DNA of 20,199 bases, taken from contig NZ_JAILQF010000171.1 in NCBI RefSeq assembly GCF_024699075.1, positions 1-20,199 on the forward strand, given 5' to 3'. Both the position numbers and the translations under genes were made by a program. The notes below the pieces were generated by a model. The model worked only from the letters and a program-made list of their open reading frames with translations, did not search any database and was not told the origin of the DNA. This document shows positions 1 to 7,634 of this stretch, one piece after another. This stretch comes from Butyrivibrio sp. Its GTDB lineage: Bacteria > Bacillota_A > Clostridia > Lachnospirales > Lachnospiraceae. Every line of letters starts with the position of its first letter. Position 1 is the first letter of the stretch.

Positions 1-995
1 TTAAGATCAGGGAAGTCCTTAACTACAGGTGCAAGCTCTTCTTCAGGCCATGCGCTTACCCACTCAGAAAGTTCTGTTATGGAAGCATTTCTTCCTGCCT
101 GTTCGAAAAGCTGAACATGTTCCCAGTCATCAGAAAACCAGATATATCCTTTGGATCTTATAAGCTGCTCAGGATACTCATCAACGAATTTATTAAATTT
201 CTCTCTGTTAAAAGGCTTTTTTTCTTCAAATACAAATGAAGAAATACCATATTCATCCATGCAGGCTTTCTCATCATCATGCTCGCATTTATTAAGGGCC
301 TTCTGAACTGCGCTATAAGCTTCAACTTCTTCAAAGTCAAAATCGTCTCTGTCAAGGATGACGTCAAGATCTACATCGCCATGCTGACAAGTTATCATCT
401 GCGCTTCCTGCTGAATATTTCTAAGGCCTTTCTTGACCTCCTCAAGCTGGTCGCTATCTAAAAGATCTGTTTTATTAAGGATCATAAGATTACAGAACTC
501 TATCTGGTCCATGATAAGATTTATGATATCTCCATCATCTGTGTCATCATCAAGATTAAAACTATGCAAAAATTCACGATAAATCCTGTCAACGTCAACA
601 ACAGATACAACTGTTTTAAGATATACTCTGGTATTTTCTGACATTTCCTGATAATTAACAAATGCTCCTGCGATTGATGAAGGCTCACTTATTCCGGAAG
701 CCTCTACAAATATTGCTTCAATACTCTTATCCTGTGACAATCTCTCGATTTCTGCCATAAATTCATCACGAAGAGTGCAGCATATGCAGCCATTTTGCAT
801 CTCAACCATTTCAATCTGAGTAACGGTATTACCATTCTTTTTAAGTATAGATGCGTCTATATTTATACTACCCATATCGTTAACTATAAGCGCTATTTTT
901 CTCTTCTCCTGCTTAAGGATATTCTGCATAAGGGTTGTCTTACCGGAACCAAGATACCCTGTAATTATTACTATCGGTACTTCTTTCTTTGTCAT
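1..995 (-). CDS. CobW/COG0523-family GTPase, putative zinc metallochaperone (3' end cut by window edge)
   Basis: This is a G3E-family P-loop GTPase of the COG0523 group, whose members insert or allocate metals, often zinc, in the cytoplasm. Visible motifs are the Walker A loop GYLGSGKTT (residues 13-21), NDMG (39-42), the metal-binding GCICC (69-73) that marks the COG0523 group, EASGISEP, and the NKTD guanine-specificity motif. The C-terminal half carries an acidic His/Cys-rich stretch (CEHDDEKAC) and a CobW_C-like region ending in YIWFSDDW. The ATG at 995 has a good ribosome binding site (GGAG, 8 nt spacing). About 331 codons are visible and the gene continues past base 1, so it is nearly full length. 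It has its own promoter with two Fur-superfamily-like palindromes and sits downstream of a Fur-family regulator gene, which favours a zinc role over cobalamin synthesis. The family is clear; the metal is inferred. Confidence 0.9.
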   Translation of the reverse strand, partial: MTKKEVPIVIITGYLGSGKTTLMQNILKQEKRKIALIVNDMGSINIDASILKKNGNTVTQIEMVEMQNGCICCTLRDEFMAEIERLSQDKSIEAIFVEASGISEPSSIAGAFVNYQEMSENTRVYLKTVVSVVDVDRIYREFLHSFNLDDDTDDGDIINLIMDQIEFCNLMILNKTDLLDSDQLEEVKKGLRNIQQEAQMITCQHGDVDLDVILDRDDFDFEEVEAYSAVQKALNKCEHDDEKACMDEYGISSFVFEEKKPFNREKFNKFVDEYPEQLIRSKGYIWFSDDWEHVQLFEQAGRNASITELSEWVSAWPEEELAPVVKDFPDL

Positions 996-1089
996 TGCTT
1001 TTTCTCCTGTCTGGCTTAAATACTCCAGTATAAAATAATGCTTAATAATAGTTATCCCGCCTGGCCGCTCATAATTTATTGGCAAACAA

Positions 1090-1106
1090 TTGCAACACAG
1101 TCGCAA
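1090..1106. promoter_or_regulatory. Fur-superfamily (Zur-like) operator O1
   Basis: The 17-bp near palindrome TTGCAACACAGTCGCAA has arms of pattern TTGCnAC / GTnGCAA around a 3-bp centre. It covers the predicted transcription start of the CobW-type gene, just downstream of the -10 box. Together with the matching site at 1144-1160 it gives the shared pattern TTGCnACnCnGTnGCAw. Assignment to the neighbouring Fur-family protein is inferred from position and symmetry. Confidence 0.6.
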
Positions 1107-1109
1107 ATT

Positions 1110-1138
1110 ATTATATACTCACAGTTTTCTGCCGTCAA
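1110..1138 (-). promoter_or_regulatory. Sigma-A-type promoter of the CobW/COG0523 gene
   Basis: On the minus strand, TTGACG (1138-1133) and a perfect TATAAT (1115-1110) are separated by exactly 17 bp. Transcription would start near 1103, about 108 nt upstream of the start codon at 995. It lies between the two palindromic operators at 1090-1106 and 1144-1160, so a bound regulator would block it from both sides. Confidence 0.8.
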
Positions 1139-1143
1139 TACTT

Positions 1144-1160
1144 TTGCTACACTGTTGCAT
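1144..1160. promoter_or_regulatory. Fur-superfamily (Zur-like) operator O2
   Basis: The sequence TTGCTACACTGTTGCAT repeats the O1 pattern. It lies 5 bp upstream of the -35 box, and its centre is 54 bp (about five helical turns) from the centre of O1. Two like-phased sites bracketing one promoter are hard to explain by chance. Confidence 0.55.
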
Positions 1161-1200
1161 TTTTGTTTTCCTTTCGGTATTATTGCTTTTTCCAGCATAC

Positions 1201-1236
1201 AAAAATCACCTGAGCACTTATACTCAGGTGATTTTT
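1201..1236 (-). terminator. Intrinsic terminator of the glycosyltransferase/Fur-family operon
   Basis: A perfect 14-bp stem (arms 1201-1214 and 1223-1236, stem AAAAATCACCTGAG) with an 8-nt loop lies about 50 nt after the stop codon of the Fur-family gene. A/T runs at both ends of the stem give a U-tract on either strand. It separates the Fur-family gene from the separately promoted CobW-type gene. Confidence 0.85.
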
Positions 1237-1283
1237 GTCAGGTAAGTCATTCCTCAAAGGATGACTCACACATGATTTATGAT

Positions 1284-1691
1284 TTATTTTTTTTTGCATG
1301 ACTTGCATGTGCACATGATCACGGTTTTGCCATAATCTATTTCAATTCCATACTCTTTTTGAAGTTTGGCGGCAGCCTGCTTCATAATACTATTATCTAT
1401 ATGAAATATCCTGCCACATACTGTGCACTGGGCATGCATATGTTCATGGCACGAACCATGCCCTTCAGAATACTGATAACAGGTTGCATTGGTATCAGAT
1501 TCCTTATATTTAACAAGGTACCCCTCCTTGGATAAGCGCTCCAGATTGCGGTATATGGTCGACCTATCAAGCTCTGCTCCGTCTGCATTAATTGCATTTA
1601 AAATATCCCTTGCCGTAAATCTGGTATCAGCATTTTCTTTTAAATACTCTATTATTGCATTCCTTGATTTAGTTTTATATTCGCTTTTCAT
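1284..1691 (-). CDS. Fur-family metalloregulator, probably Zur
   Basis: This is a 135-residue transcription regulator of the Fur superfamily (Fur/Zur/PerR/Mur). The N-terminal winged helix ends in the recognition helix around DRSTIYRNLERL (42-53). The metal-binding half shows CHEHMHAQCTVC (81-92), and a second Cys pair CKSC (129-132) completes the usual structural Zn(Cys)4 site. The start is taken as ATG 1691, because GAGG lies 7 nt upstream of it; an in-frame GTG at 1697 would leave only 1 nt. The start lies inside the end of the preceding glycosyltransferase gene (17-bp overlap), so the two are translationally coupled and probably under the Mn riboswitch at 3001-3107. The neighbouring COG0523 gene with Fur-like operators points to Zur. 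PerR or a Mn-responsive Fur-like protein cannot be excluded from sequence. Confidence 0.85.
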   Translation of the reverse strand: MKSEYKTKSRNAIIEYLKENADTRFTARDILNAINADGAELDRSTIYRNLERLSKEGYLVKYKESDTNATCYQYSEGHGSCHEHMHAQCTVCGRIFHIDNSIMKQAAAKLQKEYGIEIDYGKTVIMCTCKSCKKK

Positions 1692-2880
1692 ATCCACGCC
1701 TCAAATCTTCTTTAGATAACATAAGGTTAATGTATACTGCTCCTATTAAGTATACTCCAAAGTTGAGCCAGGACAAATCTCTTATGTTAGCAGTTGAGTA
1801 GAAGAGGAAATTGCCATATGTAGCCATTGTAATGCAATTAAGTATTACGATAACAGGGAACATCTTATAATCCATAAATACAAGAATTATTCCCAGCATC
1901 TCCACCATATATGCGTACCTGTCATGCATAGACGGAAGGAACATAACGCACGTAAAGCTAAGAAGATATGCGATCATTATAAATTTATGAGCATCAATCT
2001 CAATCTTCTTGTGAACCCATAAATATATATACATTAGAATGACAAAAACAGTTGTAAGTACCATAAGACTGTTCATGGTCTCGTAGCTACTGTATTTTTC
2101 ATCTCTAAAAAAGATATACCAGAAGGTAGGATAATTGCTGGCTGTTACAGGCCAGTTCCCTGTCTGTCCAATATATACTCTGAATGTATCAAGTATATCT
2201 CTGCCTGCTAATATTGAAGGAATAGCAGAAATTTCCATAATAAGAGGTATTATAAGAAAATGAAATATAGAATACCTTTGCTTATAAAAATAATAGAAAA
2301 GGTAAAATGGCAATATGAATACAGCCTGCAATTTAAAGGAAAAAGCAAGTCCAAGAAGTACAAATGATAAGATGAATCTGGACTTATATAAACACAATAA
2401 AGATATTATTACAAAGAAAACATATATTGAATCGCACTGACCCCACACCGCAGAATTGGAGATGACAAGTGGTGACATTATTACTATGGTGAAAGCCAGG
2501 TAAGCATTGACCTTTTTATTATGATCTGTAAGCTCATAGACAAACCTTGCAACAACTATTCCAAGCAGATAATCAAAGATCATACTAAGAAGCTTATAGC
2601 TTGTCATTGCGCCCCATGGAAGGTAGGTCATAAGGGCGATTATTGTCATGTATAGAAAATTGTAATTGCAGTTTGGAATAGGTGTACCAAGGCCTTTAAG
2701 ACCGCCTCTTGCCTTGAGCTCATCATACCAATTGATCAGAAACGTATTAATATCATAATTGGAATTATCTGCTCTTACGTCAAAACGTATCACAAGGCTT
2801 ATTAATACTACAATTATCAAATAAATTTTATCAATATTGCTGTGGACATAATCAAGAACTTTCTTTTCGAATCTACTCAA
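1675..2880 (-). CDS. Gpi18-like polytopic membrane glycosyltransferase (COG5542-type)
   Basis: This is a 401-residue integral membrane protein with about nine or ten hydrophobic segments. A short first loop contains acidic residues (around YDINTF), and the conserved luminal/extracellular-loop motif WGQCDS is at residues 146-151. That motif is characteristic of proteins annotated as mannosyltransferases related to Gpi18, which are GT-C enzymes using lipid-phosphate sugars at the outer membrane face. FSFKLQA and the HDRY motif near the C terminus also fit. The start codon is a TTG at 2880 with AGGAAG about 8 nt upstream; no ATG occurs before residue 78. It is the first gene after a Mn2+ riboswitch and overlaps the Fur-family gene. 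Sugar donor and acceptor are unknown. That a GT-C enzyme should need Mn is a family-level expectation, not seen here. Confidence 0.75.
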   Translation of the reverse strand: MSRFEKKVLDYVHSNIDKIYLIIVVLISLVIRFDVRADNSNYDINTFLINWYDELKARGGLKGLGTPIPNCNYNFLYMTIIALMTYLPWGAMTSYKLLSMIFDYLLGIVVARFVYELTDHNKKVNAYLAFTIVIMSPLVISNSAVWGQCDSIYVFFVIISLLCLYKSRFILSFVLLGLAFSFKLQAVFILPFYLFYYFYKQRYSIFHFLIIPLIMEISAIPSILAGRDILDTFRVYIGQTGNWPVTASNYPTFWYIFFRDEKYSSYETMNSLMVLTTVFVILMYIYLWVHKKIEIDAHKFIMIAYLLSFTCVMFLPSMHDRYAYMVEMLGIILVFMDYKMFPVIVILNCITMATYGNFLFYSTANIRDLSWLNFGVYLIGAVYINLMLSKEDLRRGYEKRI

Positions 2881-2951
2881 ATATCTTTCTTCCTTTCGAG
2901 ACTTATTATTGTGATTGGTTTAAGAAATATAGCGCCTCCGATAAAAATCCT

Positions 2952-3008
2952 AAAAAAAAGAGACCCTTACAAGAATACCGAATAAATCGATACTCTTGTA
3001 AAAGTCTC
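2952..3008 (-). terminator. Riboswitch expression-platform terminator
   Basis: On the minus strand GAGAC (3008-3004) pairs with GTCTC (2964-2960). Inside, TTTTACAAGA pairs with TCTTGTAAGG, giving a hairpin of about 20 bp with a small UUUAU loop, followed by eight T (2959-2952). The 5' strand of this hairpin is the 3' strand of the aptamer closing helix P1. Aptamer folding and termination are therefore mutually exclusive, the arrangement of a metal-on switch. The glycosyltransferase start is about 70 nt downstream. Confidence 0.85.
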
Positions 3009-3107
3009 GCTGTCATCCGAAGCTTCGGACAGGCCGGGTATAAGTTCTACCTTAGTCGTACCTGAACACAGACATAAATAAAACCGACGTCTGTAGCTAC
3101 TCCCTTT
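3001..3107 (-). ncRNA. yybP-ykoY family (Mn2+) riboswitch aptamer
   Basis: Read on the minus strand, the element opens with AAAGGGAGTAGC (3107-3096), the hallmark 5' loop of yybP-ykoY RNAs. It contains ACCCGGCC in the middle and closes with GACAGCGAGACTTT (3014-3001), the hallmark 3' side. The ends AAAG/CTTT form helix P1. An ACAGAC/GTCTGT hairpin and a CTGTC-CCGAAGCTTCGG-GACAG arm match the family's side helices. Known members bind Mn2+ and usually control Mn exporters (MntP, TerC-like proteins, P-type ATPases). Here the element lies upstream of a glycosyltransferase and a Fur-family regulator, which is unusual. Ligand identity is inferred from the conserved core. Confidence 0.85.
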
Positions 3108-3120
3108 CACAATTAAATAT

Positions 3121-3149
3121 AATTTAACATATTAAATAATTATGGTCAA
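3121..3149 (-). promoter_or_regulatory. Promoter of the riboswitch operon
   Basis: TTGACC (3149-3144) and TAAATT (3126-3121) on the minus strand are spaced by 17 bp. Transcription would start near 3114, a few bases before the riboswitch aptamer, as expected for a riboswitch leader. Confidence 0.7.
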
Positions 3150-3181
3150 GTTGTGCTATTATCTATAAATCTCTAAAAATC

Positions 3182-3306
3182 CCAAAACATACTTTGCAAA
3201 AACCAAACTTAAAAAACCAAAACCACACTTTAAAAAAGCCAAAACCACACTTTACAAAAAGCCAAAAACACACTTTAAAAAAGCCAAAAACACACTTTAC
3301 AAAAAA
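3182..3306. repeat. Degenerate 22-23 bp tandem repeat with a 45-bp higher-order dimer
   Basis: Four good units begin with CCAAAAmCACACTTTA at 3217, 3239, 3262 and 3284, preceded by two decayed units (3182-3202, 3203-3216). Units alternate between endings TTTAAAAAAG and TTTACAAAAA, so 3217-3261 and 3262-3306 form two copies of a 45-bp dimer. The array fills the space between the terminator of the c-di-GMP gene and the riboswitch promoter. No gene is seen in it; an open frame crossing it on the plus strand is a by-product of the repeats. Confidence 0.85.
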
Positions 3307-3341
3307 TGACATCATCTGGCGTTTCTTACCAGATGATGTCA
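3301..3341 (-). terminator. Intrinsic terminator of the PAS-GGDEF-EAL gene
   Basis: A perfect 13-bp stem, TGACATCATCTGG (3307-3319) with its complement at 3329-3341, has a 9-nt loop. On the minus strand it is followed by six T (3306-3301). It lies 15 nt after the stop codon of the c-di-GMP gene. Confidence 0.88.
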
Positions 3342-3355
3342 CAAATACTTCAGTT

Positions 3356-6300
3356 TTATTTTGCACTTTCCTTCAGATATTTCTTGTTTTCATACATTTT
3401 CTGATCAGCCTTTTTAAATACAGTCGCTACATCTTCCTCATTATCATATTTGGCCATTCCGCAAGCTATAACTATCTCGTCATTAGTAATTGCATCTTTA
3501 TTATAGTCAGCAATTGATTTTACAAGTTCCTCGCTCCTGCTATAATCTTCATCCTGCGAGATAACAACGAATTCATCACCGCCAACGCGGAACACTGGAC
3601 TTCTTTTGAAAGTCTTACAGATTATCTCACAAGCATCACAAATAGCCTTATCTCCTGCCTCATGTCCTTTGGTATCGTTGATCAGTTTTAAATTATTTAC
3701 GTCCATTACAACTATTGCAAATTCAGGCTGACGATGTTCAAGAATTCGCTGATTCATCAGCTTTTCTCTTTCTTTATATGCATTCTTGTTCTTAATACCT
3801 GTTAGAGCATCTATTTCAGCCATGCTCTGAACCATGGCAAGCTTTTCTACATACTCGCGCTTAATGCGCATTGCATCCGTAACATCCTGACACAAGCCTA
3901 AGAGGCAGTCTCTTCCTGTATCATCCAAAAAGCGAAGCTTGGTAGTCTGAAACTGCCTCATATTACCGGCAGCATCAGGGACATCTTCATAGAATATATA
4001 CGGCTTATCCATAGACAGAGCCTTCTTATCATCTTCTGTAAAATGAACCGCTGTCTGCTCATCAAATATATCGAAATCAGTAAGTCCTACTACTTTTTCA
4101 GGACTATCCTTATGAGCATACTCAGCAAAAGCCAGATTACATGCTATATATTTTCTCGTTATAACATCTTTTGAAAAAGTCATAGCTGGCATATTTGCAA
4201 GTAGATCTGATACAGATTTCTTAAGCTTTCCAACTTCCTTGCTTATAACGGCTTCTTCTTTAAGACGGGCATTTTCCTTCTTTAACTTGCCGATATCATC
4301 TGTCAGCATATTGACTTTTTGCTCATTACCTATGCCATCATTACCTATCTGGTTATCCGATGAAGAAAGAACAACTACCATAACTGCAGATACTTTAGTT
4401 ACAGGATTAACAGCAATTCTCCATGTAAGAAGCTGTATTACTCTGCCATCCGGTGTCATATCATCTATTATTACTCTCTTGCCATCCTTGGCGCATTTTA
4501 AAATAGTATTTAAAGAATATGCGCCCGGCTTATCCAAATATTCATTTACATTGAATTTTTTATTTCTATATGATTCAGGAAAAAATTTTTTTATATACTT
4601 TTTGAATGACATGTTCGCCTTTACAACAGAAACCAAATCATCCTTGTACTCTAACATGACCATAGGCCAAGTATTGAAATATTCTTCTATTCTTGTCTCT
4701 TCTACATTGGTAATAGAAAGGTTATACAGATTAACCTTTCCAAGCTTGGCATAATACTGAGATTCATCTGGATTTTCAAATCCAATCTGAACTCCTTTTT
4801 CATATCTTTCAAGAATTTCATCATAATTAACAGGCTTGCAAAAATAGTAGCCCTGAAGCATAGTACATCCTATGTCATTTAAAAATTCTGCCTGTTCCTT
4901 GGTCTCTACTCCCTCAGCTACAGTATCAAGGCCAAGTGCCATTGCCATTCTTACTGTCTCTGTAAGGACAATTCTTGCCTTTTCATTATTTTCAAGCTGT
5001 CTTACAAAAAGCATATCGATCTTAATAAGGTCAAATGGCACATTTTGAAGGATAACAGGTGAAGAATATCCACTTCCGTAATCATCCATCCATACGCTAA
5101 AACCGAGCTCTTTAAAGCTTTTGATCTGCTTTATCATATAGTCTATATCATTGGCAACTATACTTTCAGTAATCTCAATTACAATCTTACTTCTTGGAAT
5201 ACTGGTACTGTCTACTCGTTTTCTTATCTCTTCTACAATATCGCAGGTATAGAAATCGCTTCTTGAAAGATTAACAGAAACAGGTACAATATGAAGGCCT
5301 CTTTGTCCCTGATCTTCCATCTTTTTAAGAGCGCGTTCCAGGATATAAAGATCAAGCTTATAGATAGTATTTGTCTCTTCAAGCGCCGGAATAAATGCAA
5401 CCGGACTTAAAATTCCTTCCTTTGGATCAACCCATCTGGCAAGAACTTCTTCATGGCAGACTTTACCATTGGCAGTTCTAACTATTGGCTGGTAATAATC
5501 CCTGATCCAGCCTTCTTTAATAGCTCTGTCTATGTTTTCAACTACATACTGCTTATCTTCAATAGCAGCCATCATTTTGGGATCAAATATATATATATCA
5601 TCAGCATAGTTATTTCTACCTGAATCACAGGCAACCTTAGCTCTGTCACAGGCTCCGCTTATACTGATATTTTCGTCATCATACACATATATACCGATTC
5701 TAAGGGACATCTTACTGTCATATCCCTTTTCTTTATTATATTCTACAAGCATTGATGTACACTTGTAGGCATTTTCTTCATCTGTAAATATACAAAAATG
5801 GTCAGCGTTAAATCTGCTGCAGTTTTCCTGGCTGAATATTTCAATTATTTTGTTAGCAAAATCTTTTAACAGACGGTCACCTTCCGGAAGGCCGTATTTC
5901 TGATTATAAACCTTCATTCCATTATAATCAGTATATATGATCGCAGGAATCTTTCCTTTACTTCGAATATCATTACAGCCTTCTTCAGCAAGTTCCAAAA
6001 AGTATGACATGGCAGGAAGACCTGTAAGATAGTCATATACATACTTGTTGCTAAAGCTTCTTTCAACAAGCTGCCTTTTGACAAGATTTAATACAAAATC
6101 CTTTTCCTTTTTTCCATTATCAATAAATTCACCCTGATCCGTATACCAGATGAGAGCAAGTTTTACGTCATTTTCCTTATAAATATGTTTGCCACATGCA
6201 TGGATTATCCTATAGACACCGTCCTTTTTGGACCTGTAGATCACATCATAAGAGCCGCCTTCAGTAGCAAAGCGGTATGCTTCATCACCAAGTAACGCAA

Positions 6301-6511
6301 TATCATCAGGATGAACATCGCGATACATATTGTTATCCATAAAGTTATAAGCCTCTTCTTTGGACAGATTCTCAATCCCAAAGAGCTCATAAAAGCCTTT
6401 TGAAAGGACTATTGTCACAACCCTTTTATTGATAAACTGGTATATCGCAAATGGAAAATCACTTTTTTCCAAAAGCTCCTGTTCCTTATCACTATACTTG
6501 TACTTTTCCAA
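3356..6511 (-). CDS. Multidomain c-di-GMP turnover protein: PAS-GGDEF(degenerate)-EAL-PAS-GGDEF
   Basis: This is a 1051-residue cytoplasmic signalling protein with no membrane segment. The order is: N-terminal PAS (about 20-125); a first GGDEF domain (about 160-310) whose signature is replaced by NADHF (235-239), so it should lack cyclase activity; and an EAL phosphodiesterase domain (about 335-580). The EAL domain keeps EVLAR (E355), VNLSRSDF, EITES, DDYGSG, KID and AEGVE, so it is likely active. A linker with a coiled-coil stretch, a second PAS (about 770-890) and a final GGDEF domain with intact GGDEF (977-981) follow. No RxxD inhibitory site precedes the last GGDEF. It could therefore both make and break c-di-GMP, switched by its PAS sensors. 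The start is a TTG at 6511 preceded by AGGAGGGG, about 5 nt away. It is monocistronic, with its own terminator. Confidence 0.93.
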   Translation of the reverse strand: MEKYKYSDKEQELLEKSDFPFAIYQFINKRVVTIVLSKGFYELFGIENLSKEEAYNFMDNNMYRDVHPDDIALLGDEAYRFATEGGSYDVIYRSKKDGVYRIIHACGKHIYKENDVKLALIWYTDQGEFIDNGKKEKDFVLNLVKRQLVERSFSNKYVYDYLTGLPAMSYFLELAEEGCNDIRSKGKIPAIIYTDYNGMKVYNQKYGLPEGDRLLKDFANKIIEIFSQENCSRFNADHFCIFTDEENAYKCTSMLVEYNKEKGYDSKMSLRIGIYVYDDENISISGACDRAKVACDSGRNNYADDIYIFDPKMMAAIEDKQYVVENIDRAIKEGWIRDYYQPIVRTANGKVCHEEVLARWVDPKEGILSPVAFIPALEETNTIYKLDLYILERALKKMEDQGQRGLHIVPVSVNLSRSDFYTCDIVEEIRKRVDSTSIPRSKIVIEITESIVANDIDYMIKQIKSFKELGFSVWMDDYGSGYSSPVILQNVPFDLIKIDMLFVRQLENNEKARIVLTETVRMAMALGLDTVAEGVETKEQAEFLNDIGCTMLQGYYFCKPVNYDEILERYEKGVQIGFENPDESQYYAKLGKVNLYNLSITNVEETRIEEYFNTWPMVMLEYKDDLVSVVKANMSFKKYIKKFFPESYRNKKFNVNEYLDKPGAYSLNTILKCAKDGKRVIIDDMTPDGRVIQLLTWRIAVNPVTKVSAVMVVVLSSSDNQIGNDGIGNEQKVNMLTDDIGKLKKENARLKEEAVISKEVGKLKKSVSDLLANMPAMTFSKDVITRKYIACNLAFAEYAHKDSPEKVVGLTDFDIFDEQTAVHFTEDDKKALSMDKPYIFYEDVPDAAGNMRQFQTTKLRFLDDTGRDCLLGLCQDVTDAMRIKREYVEKLAMVQSMAEIDALTGIKNKNAYKEREKLMNQRILEHRQPEFAIVVMDVNNLKLINDTKGHEAGDKAICDACEIICKTFKRSPVFRVGGDEFVVISQDEDYSRSEELVKSIADYNKDAITNDEIVIACGMAKYDNEEDVATVFKKADQKMYENKKYLKESAK

Positions 6512-6675
6512 AAGAACCCCTCCTAATGGACAAAGATTTTATATACCCTACACCAAGCTATAATATGTACCCGAGCTTAATTAATAAAGATTATGATACT
6601 ATTTTATCGGATTAACGATATTAAATATTTTTATTTCTTAATTATTAGTTTATACCATCATGCTATAACAAAGCA

Positions 6676-6706
6676 AATGCCCGAAATATTGACTATCTCG
6701 GGCATT
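6676..6706 (-). terminator. Probable terminator of the oxidative-stress operon
   Basis: A 9-bp stem, AATGCCCGA / TCGGGCATT (arms 6676-6684 and 6698-6706) with a 13-nt loop, lies 15 nt after the ferritin stop codon. The following T-rich stretch on the minus strand is short and broken (TTTGCTTTGTT), so termination may be partial. The rest of 6512-6675 is AT-rich with no gene seen; it holds the leader of the c-di-GMP gene. Confidence 0.6.
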
Positions 6707-6720
6707 GCATATTCATAATT

Positions 6721-7209
6721 TTATCCCTTACGGCTACCTACTTCCTTATCCAGAAGATAAAGGCTCTTACAATCATCTCCAAGCATTTCGATCTTTACAA
6801 CCATATCCTTGGAGTTTCTCTCCTCTTCTTCCTGCTCTGTAATGAACCAGTTAAGGAAAAGCTGAGTCCTGTAATCCTTGGCTTCTATAGCCGCATCCAT
6901 GATCTTTTCGATCTCACCTGTAATGTAGTGTTCATGCTTATCTGCTTCTTTTGCTGCTGCAAGAGGTGTCTTTAGATTAACCTTTACCTTTGCAATCTGA
7001 TCAAGTGATACATCCTCATCATTATCAAGCAGATAATCATAAATCTTCATTGCATGCTCTTGCTCTTCCTGTGCCTGTACCTTATACCATGAGGCAAATC
7101 CCGGAAGATTTATCTTCGTAAAAAACTTGGAAATACCAAGATAAAGATATGCTGAGAAAAATTCCTTATTAACCTGTGCATTAAGTAGGTCAACAACTTT
7201 TTTATTCAT
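6721..7209 (-). CDS. ftnA: Bacterial non-heme ferritin
   Basis: This is a 162-residue four-helix-bundle ferritin of the FtnA type. These assemble into 24-mer cages that oxidise Fe(II) and store iron in the cytoplasm. Ferroxidase ligands are visible: E16 in NKEFFSAYLYL, and E49 and H52 in QAQEEQEHAMK, with further acidic residues in helices 3 and 4 (HEHYITGEIE, ITEQEEEE). It has full family length. The start ATG at 7209 follows AAAGGAG by about 8 nt. It is the last gene of the rubredoxin/rubrerythrin/superoxide reductase operon, about 29 nt after desulfoferrodoxin, so it would sequester iron when the peroxide response is induced. Confidence 0.93.
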   Translation of the reverse strand: MNKKVVDLLNAQVNKEFFSAYLYLGISKFFTKINLPGFASWYKVQAQEEQEHAMKIYDYLLDNDEDVSLDQIAKVKVNLKTPLAAAKEADKHEHYITGEIEKIMDAAIEAKDYRTQLFLNWFITEQEEEERNSKDMVVKIEMLGDDCKSLYLLDKEVGSRKG

Positions 7210-7238
7210 CGCTTATCTCCTTTACCAGCTTAAAATTA

Positions 7239-7610
7239 TTACTCTGACTTCCAAAGTCCGTGGAGATTGCAATATGCATATGCTGCAACTACAGAATCAT
7301 CAGCTGAAAGCTCGAACTCTGCGCAAGGCTTATCTTCTGGCTTAAGCACCTTTCTCTGTTCACCCTTTGTTGTCTCAATTGCGATCCACTCGATATAATG
7401 CTCAGGAGTCATAGGATGCTCAACTGATCCAACCATAACTGTAACCTTATTGCCTTCAACCTTACATACAGGAACGTGTTTTTCAACTGCGCCATCTGAT
7501 GTTCCGGGAACCAGTTCTTTCATTTTCTGGCCACAACATGACATTGGAGCGCCTGACTCTTTGATCATCTCTACGAAATTGCCACAAACTTCACATACGA
7601 AAAATTTCAT
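7239..7610 (-). CDS. dfx: Desulfoferrodoxin, 2Fe-superoxide reductase
   Basis: This is a 123-residue cytoplasmic enzyme that reduces superoxide to hydrogen peroxide without making oxygen, the usual anaerobe solution. The N-terminal desulforedoxin domain has the four cysteines C6, C9, C25 and C26 that hold centre I. The C-terminal SOR domain has H45 (EKHVP), H65 (VEHPM), H71 (EHYIEW), C114 and H117 (CNLHG), the complete His4-Cys centre II. It is thus a class I (two-iron) enzyme. ATG 7610 has a strong AAGGAGG site. It lies about 24 nt after the rubrerythrin-type fusion gene in the same operon, which can supply electrons through rubredoxin and remove the peroxide produced. Confidence 0.95.
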   Translation of the reverse strand: MKFFVCEVCGNFVEMIKESGAPMSCCGQKMKELVPGTSDGAVEKHVPVCKVEGNKVTVMVGSVEHPMTPEHYIEWIAIETTKGEQRKVLKPEDKPCAEFELSADDSVVAAYAYCNLHGLWKSE

Positions 7611-7634
7611 AACAGGTTACCTCCTTAGGCTGAA

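Noticed and set aside
3194..3517. Open frames on both strands crossing the tandem repeats
   Set aside because: They arise from the low-complexity repeat and overlap the well-supported c-di-GMP gene. No ribosome binding site.
4239..4754. 171-codon plus-strand frame inside the c-di-GMP gene
   Set aside because: It is antisense to a clearly conserved PAS/GGDEF/EAL coding sequence and has no recognisable domain.
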